From contig NZ_JAXKVW010000009.1 in assembly GCF_036172515.1 (NCBI RefSeq), forward strand, positions 1-64,000: a stretch of DNA of 64,000 nucleotides. Reading direction: 5' to 3'. The DNA comes from Flexistipes sp. (lineage in GTDB: Bacteria; Chrysiogenota; Deferribacteres; Deferribacterales; Flexistipitaceae). The stretch's first letter is position 1; each line of letters opens with the position of its first letter. Below, one piece after another: positions 62,059 to 64,000 of this stretch. The notes under the pieces were generated by a model. It was given only the letters and a program-made list of their open reading frames with translations, did no database searches and was not told the DNA's origin. A program made the translations under genes and the position numbers.

Positions 62059-62676
62059 TTAATTGTACAGTTGCATTTTAAACATTTGCTCTGCTCCGTT
62101 ATACTCCAGCATCTTAAGCTTATCCTCATCATATTTATATTCCACGGCTTCTGTGCCGCGCCTAATCCGGACAATATCAAAATCAGCATCGGCATAAATC
62201 ACCGTATCGTTTTTGGAAAAAACATAATGGTTTGCAAATATATCAAAACGAAAATCCTCATCAGGCATCAGCAGCGGCACATAAAGCAATTTCACCAAAT
62301 GTGCAACCTTTTCTTCACTGAAAAAACTGTCGTAACGGCTGCTTATATCTTCCCCTTCTTTAATTATCTCCAGAGTATTTCCATCATATATCGCCTCCAG
62401 ATATACCTGCCCGAACATCCCCAAAACATTCATTTTTAATTTTCCTTCACATGTTTTGACAATAGTGCCTTTGAATTTTACTTTGCTGAATCGGTCTTCG
62501 TAACTGAATACACCCTTGGACTTCAGTCTGCAGAACTCAGGAGTGAGTTTTCTTACATTGCTGACTGCTTCTTCTTTGGAAATTTTTTGCGTTTTATCCA
62601 GTTGGGGTGTCTTAACGGCGCAATTTACCGTGAAAAATAAAACAACAATTGCACTAATCACCCTTAATATATTCAT
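62059..62676 (-). CDS. LolB-like outer-membrane lipoprotein (DUF4292-type), probable
   Basis: 205 residues. The lipoprotein signal MNILRVISAIVVLFFTVNC gives a lipobox-like FTVN-C with Cys near position 19. The rest is beta-rich (KSKGVFSYEDRFSKVKFKG, GKLKMNVLGMFGQVYLEAIY), as in the LolA/LolB half-barrel that binds lipoprotein acyl chains. Position just before ispE is where lolB occurs in many genomes. The start is ATG 62676 with AAGGG upstream; GTG 62682 is possible. It overlaps the TPR gene by 23 nt. It would complete the LolCD(E)-LolA-LolB route together with 48364-50255. Confidence 0.7.
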   Translation of the reverse strand: MNILRVISAIVVLFFTVNCAVKTPQLDKTQKISKEEAVSNVRKLTPEFCRLKSKGVFSYEDRFSKVKFKGTIVKTCEGKLKMNVLGMFGQVYLEAIYDGNTLEIIKEGEDISSRYDSFFSEEKVAHLVKLLYVPLLMPDEDFRFDIFANHYVFSKNDTVIYADADFDIVRIRRGTEAVEYKYDEDKLKMLEYNGAEQMFKMQLYN

Positions 62677-64000
62677 CAACACCCTTGTTTATCCCCATGG
62701 CATCCAGAATAGACCTCATGTGCTCCCTTAATTCTTTTTCCTCAGGCGCCAGGTTTAAAGCCTTTTTTTGATATTCTTTGGCCAGCTCATATCGTTTTTG
62801 TTTATAAAGTATCCAGGCTTTTGTATCCAGATAAGCCGGATTATTTCCGTCAATTTCCAGAGCTCTGTTGACAAGTTCCAGGGCTTTTGTCAGTTTCATA
62901 TCATTTTCAGCATACAGATATGCGAGAAAATTTAACGCTGAATCATTGTTATTATTTATCTTCAAAACCTTCTTTATAATATCGATGGTTTCATTCAAAT
63001 CACCTTTTTTTTCAGTTACAAAAGCTTTGTTCATAAGAAGGGTTTCACTGTCCGGGTTGGATTTAAGTCCTTTATTCAAAATATCAACAGCCTTTTTCAA
63101 ATTTCCCTTTCTTTCATAAACAGCCGATTTTATTCTGTAAAAATCAACGTCTTTGTAAACCTCCGAAACATCCGCCAAAACATCCAGTGCTTTATCATAA
63201 GCTCCCTGGGAAAGGTAAACAAAAGCCAGTCTCTTTTTGGCCTGAGTGTAATCACTTCTTATCCTTAACGTTTCTTTGTAATATTTTTCAGCTTTATCAT
63301 ACTCTTTCAGAGCTTCATATGCCACTGCAATGTAAAAGGCTGACTGGGTGTCGTCGCTGTCTAAATTATAGGCTTGCTCCAGAACTTCGATTACTTTTTT
63401 GTATTTATTCTGTTTGAGATATATTTTTCCCATCTGTTTCAGGACATAAATTTTTCGCTCTCCGGAAAGTTTGTCCACAATTTGAGAATAATATTTTAAT
63501 GCTTCCTCATAACGATTTGATTCCATATAAAGTTCTGCTAATTTCAATTCAGGAAGTATTAAGCCGGGGTGCTTTTCCTGAGCTATTTTCAGATATTTCA
63601 TAGCTTTTTGGTTTTGATTTTCTCTCAGATATATATCAGCAAGCAGAAGAGCGGCCTCAAGATTCTTTTCCATATTGACAGCTTTTATAAAATCCTCTTC
63701 AGCCCTTTTAGTCAGATCGAGATACATATACAACTTTCCCCGCTGCAGGAAATAGGAAACGTCTTCATTTTTTTTGATAAGCTTGTCGTAAACCCCGATA
63801 GCGGATGAAAAATCATTCATATTTTTATAAATATCCGCCTGAAGCTCAAAATATTTGTTACTTTTCTCTATTGACACCGCTTTTTCGATATATTTTCCGG
63901 CACTTTGGAATTCCTGCAGATTTTCATAGTAAACTTTTGCAAGCTGGTAATATAATTCTGCCGGATTACCAATACTGCCACTATCTATACCATTCTTTAA
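62654..64000 (-). CDS. TPR-repeat protein, N-terminus beyond the window
   Basis: At least 448 residues. The frame stays open through the right edge, so the start is not seen; the GTG at 63877 is internal, since the upstream residues (ELYYQLAKVYYENLQEF) are also TPR-like. It is built of about ten 34-residue tetratricopeptide repeats with the usual small/large pattern (ALKYYSQIVDKLSG, AEKYYKETLRIRSDYTQAKK). It is a protein-interaction scaffold. Homologues before lolB-ispE are commonly exported, which cannot be checked here. It overlaps the LolB-like gene by 23 nt. Confidence 0.85.
   Translation of the reverse strand, partial: LKNGIDSGSIGNPAELYYQLAKVYYENLQEFQSAGKYIEKAVSIEKSNKYFELQADIYKNMNDFSSAIGVYDKLIKKNEDVSYFLQRGKLYMYLDLTKRAEEDFIKAVNMEKNLEAALLLADIYLRENQNQKAMKYLKIAQEKHPGLILPELKLAELYMESNRYEEALKYYSQIVDKLSGERKIYVLKQMGKIYLKQNKYKKVIEVLEQAYNLDSDDTQSAFYIAVAYEALKEYDKAEKYYKETLRIRSDYTQAKKRLAFVYLSQGAYDKALDVLADVSEVYKDVDFYRIKSAVYERKGNLKKAVDILNKGLKSNPDSETLLMNKAFVTEKKGDLNETIDIIKKVLKINNNNDSALNFLAYLYAENDMKLTKALELVNRALEIDGNNPAYLDTKAWILYKQKRYELAKEYQKKALNLAPEEKELREHMRSILDAMGINKGVDEYIKGD

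Overview
The window looks like chromosome of a low-GC, anaerobic or microaerophilic Gram-negative bacterium. Evidence for an outer membrane and wall includes LolC/E and LolD, a LolB-like lipoprotein and MurB; evidence for energy and isoprenoid metabolism includes a K+-type membrane pyrophosphatase, a molybdopterin enzyme and IspE. Gene content and base composition fit the Deferribacterota (Flexistipes/Deferribacter-like), but this is a recollection-based guess with no marker gene to prove it. I found no rRNA, tRNA, transposase, integrase, CRISPR array or phage gene.

Layout. 1-9356: Mrp/ApbC Fe-S carrier, a single-chain pyruvate carboxylase, then a coupled minus-strand operon of a small molybdopterin oxidoreductase, a one-helix membrane protein, a cysteine desulfurase and ThiI. 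9567-15685: pstSCAB (minus) and a PIN-PhoH protein (plus). 15892-25586: a secreted glycosidase-like protein, a PHP-glycosyltransferase fusion, a TDT-family channel and a four-gene minus cluster (glycosyltransferase, GNAT, NodB-like deacetylase, YbhN-like flippase). 25838-35260: a complete C-P lyase operon, phnDEC-GHIJKLM plus hexapeptide transferase and phnN. 35490-37998: glycosyltransferase, sulfotransferase and arsenate reductase (minus). 38179-43242: two tandem Ppx/GppA-HD proteins and polyphosphate kinase. 43262-45760: an amino-acid ABC uptake system without an ATPase gene; one permease appears to start at ATT. 45915-64000, all minus: murB-mtnP; guaBA-lolCE-lolD-TRIC; ychF-SH3 protein-moaC-nitrilase-nadE; and TPR-lolB-ispE-prs-pth-hppA, with the TPR gene running off the right edge.

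The middle of the window (9.5-43.3 kb) has one theme: phosphorus scarcity. It has high-affinity phosphate uptake (pst), PhoH, phosphonate uptake and cleavage (phn), polyphosphate turnover (ppx/ppk), an arsenate reductase that would deal with arsenate entering through Pst, and several glycosyltransferases of the type that make membrane glycolipids. Upstream of pstS, phnD, ppx, the 37998 glycosyltransferase and the PHP-glycosyltransferase I see 7-bp half-sites close to TTTTACA/TTTAACA repeated every 11 bp. A -10-like box follows exactly 9 nt later. This is the architecture of PHO boxes bound by PhoB/PhoP. I infer one phosphate-starvation regulon in which phospholipid may be replaced by glycolipid, possibly sulfated.

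Non-coding structure is unusual. There is a 196-bp element with about 70-bp inverted arms (21698-21893) and a second copy at the left edge (8-77). There are small inverted-repeat elements built on GCAATCTC/GAGATTGC. Several gene spacers are made of degenerate short-word repeats (GTTCAAAGTTCAA, GACGTAAGACGT, CACTCCCTCAC, TTAGTGCTAAG) in a partly conserved order.
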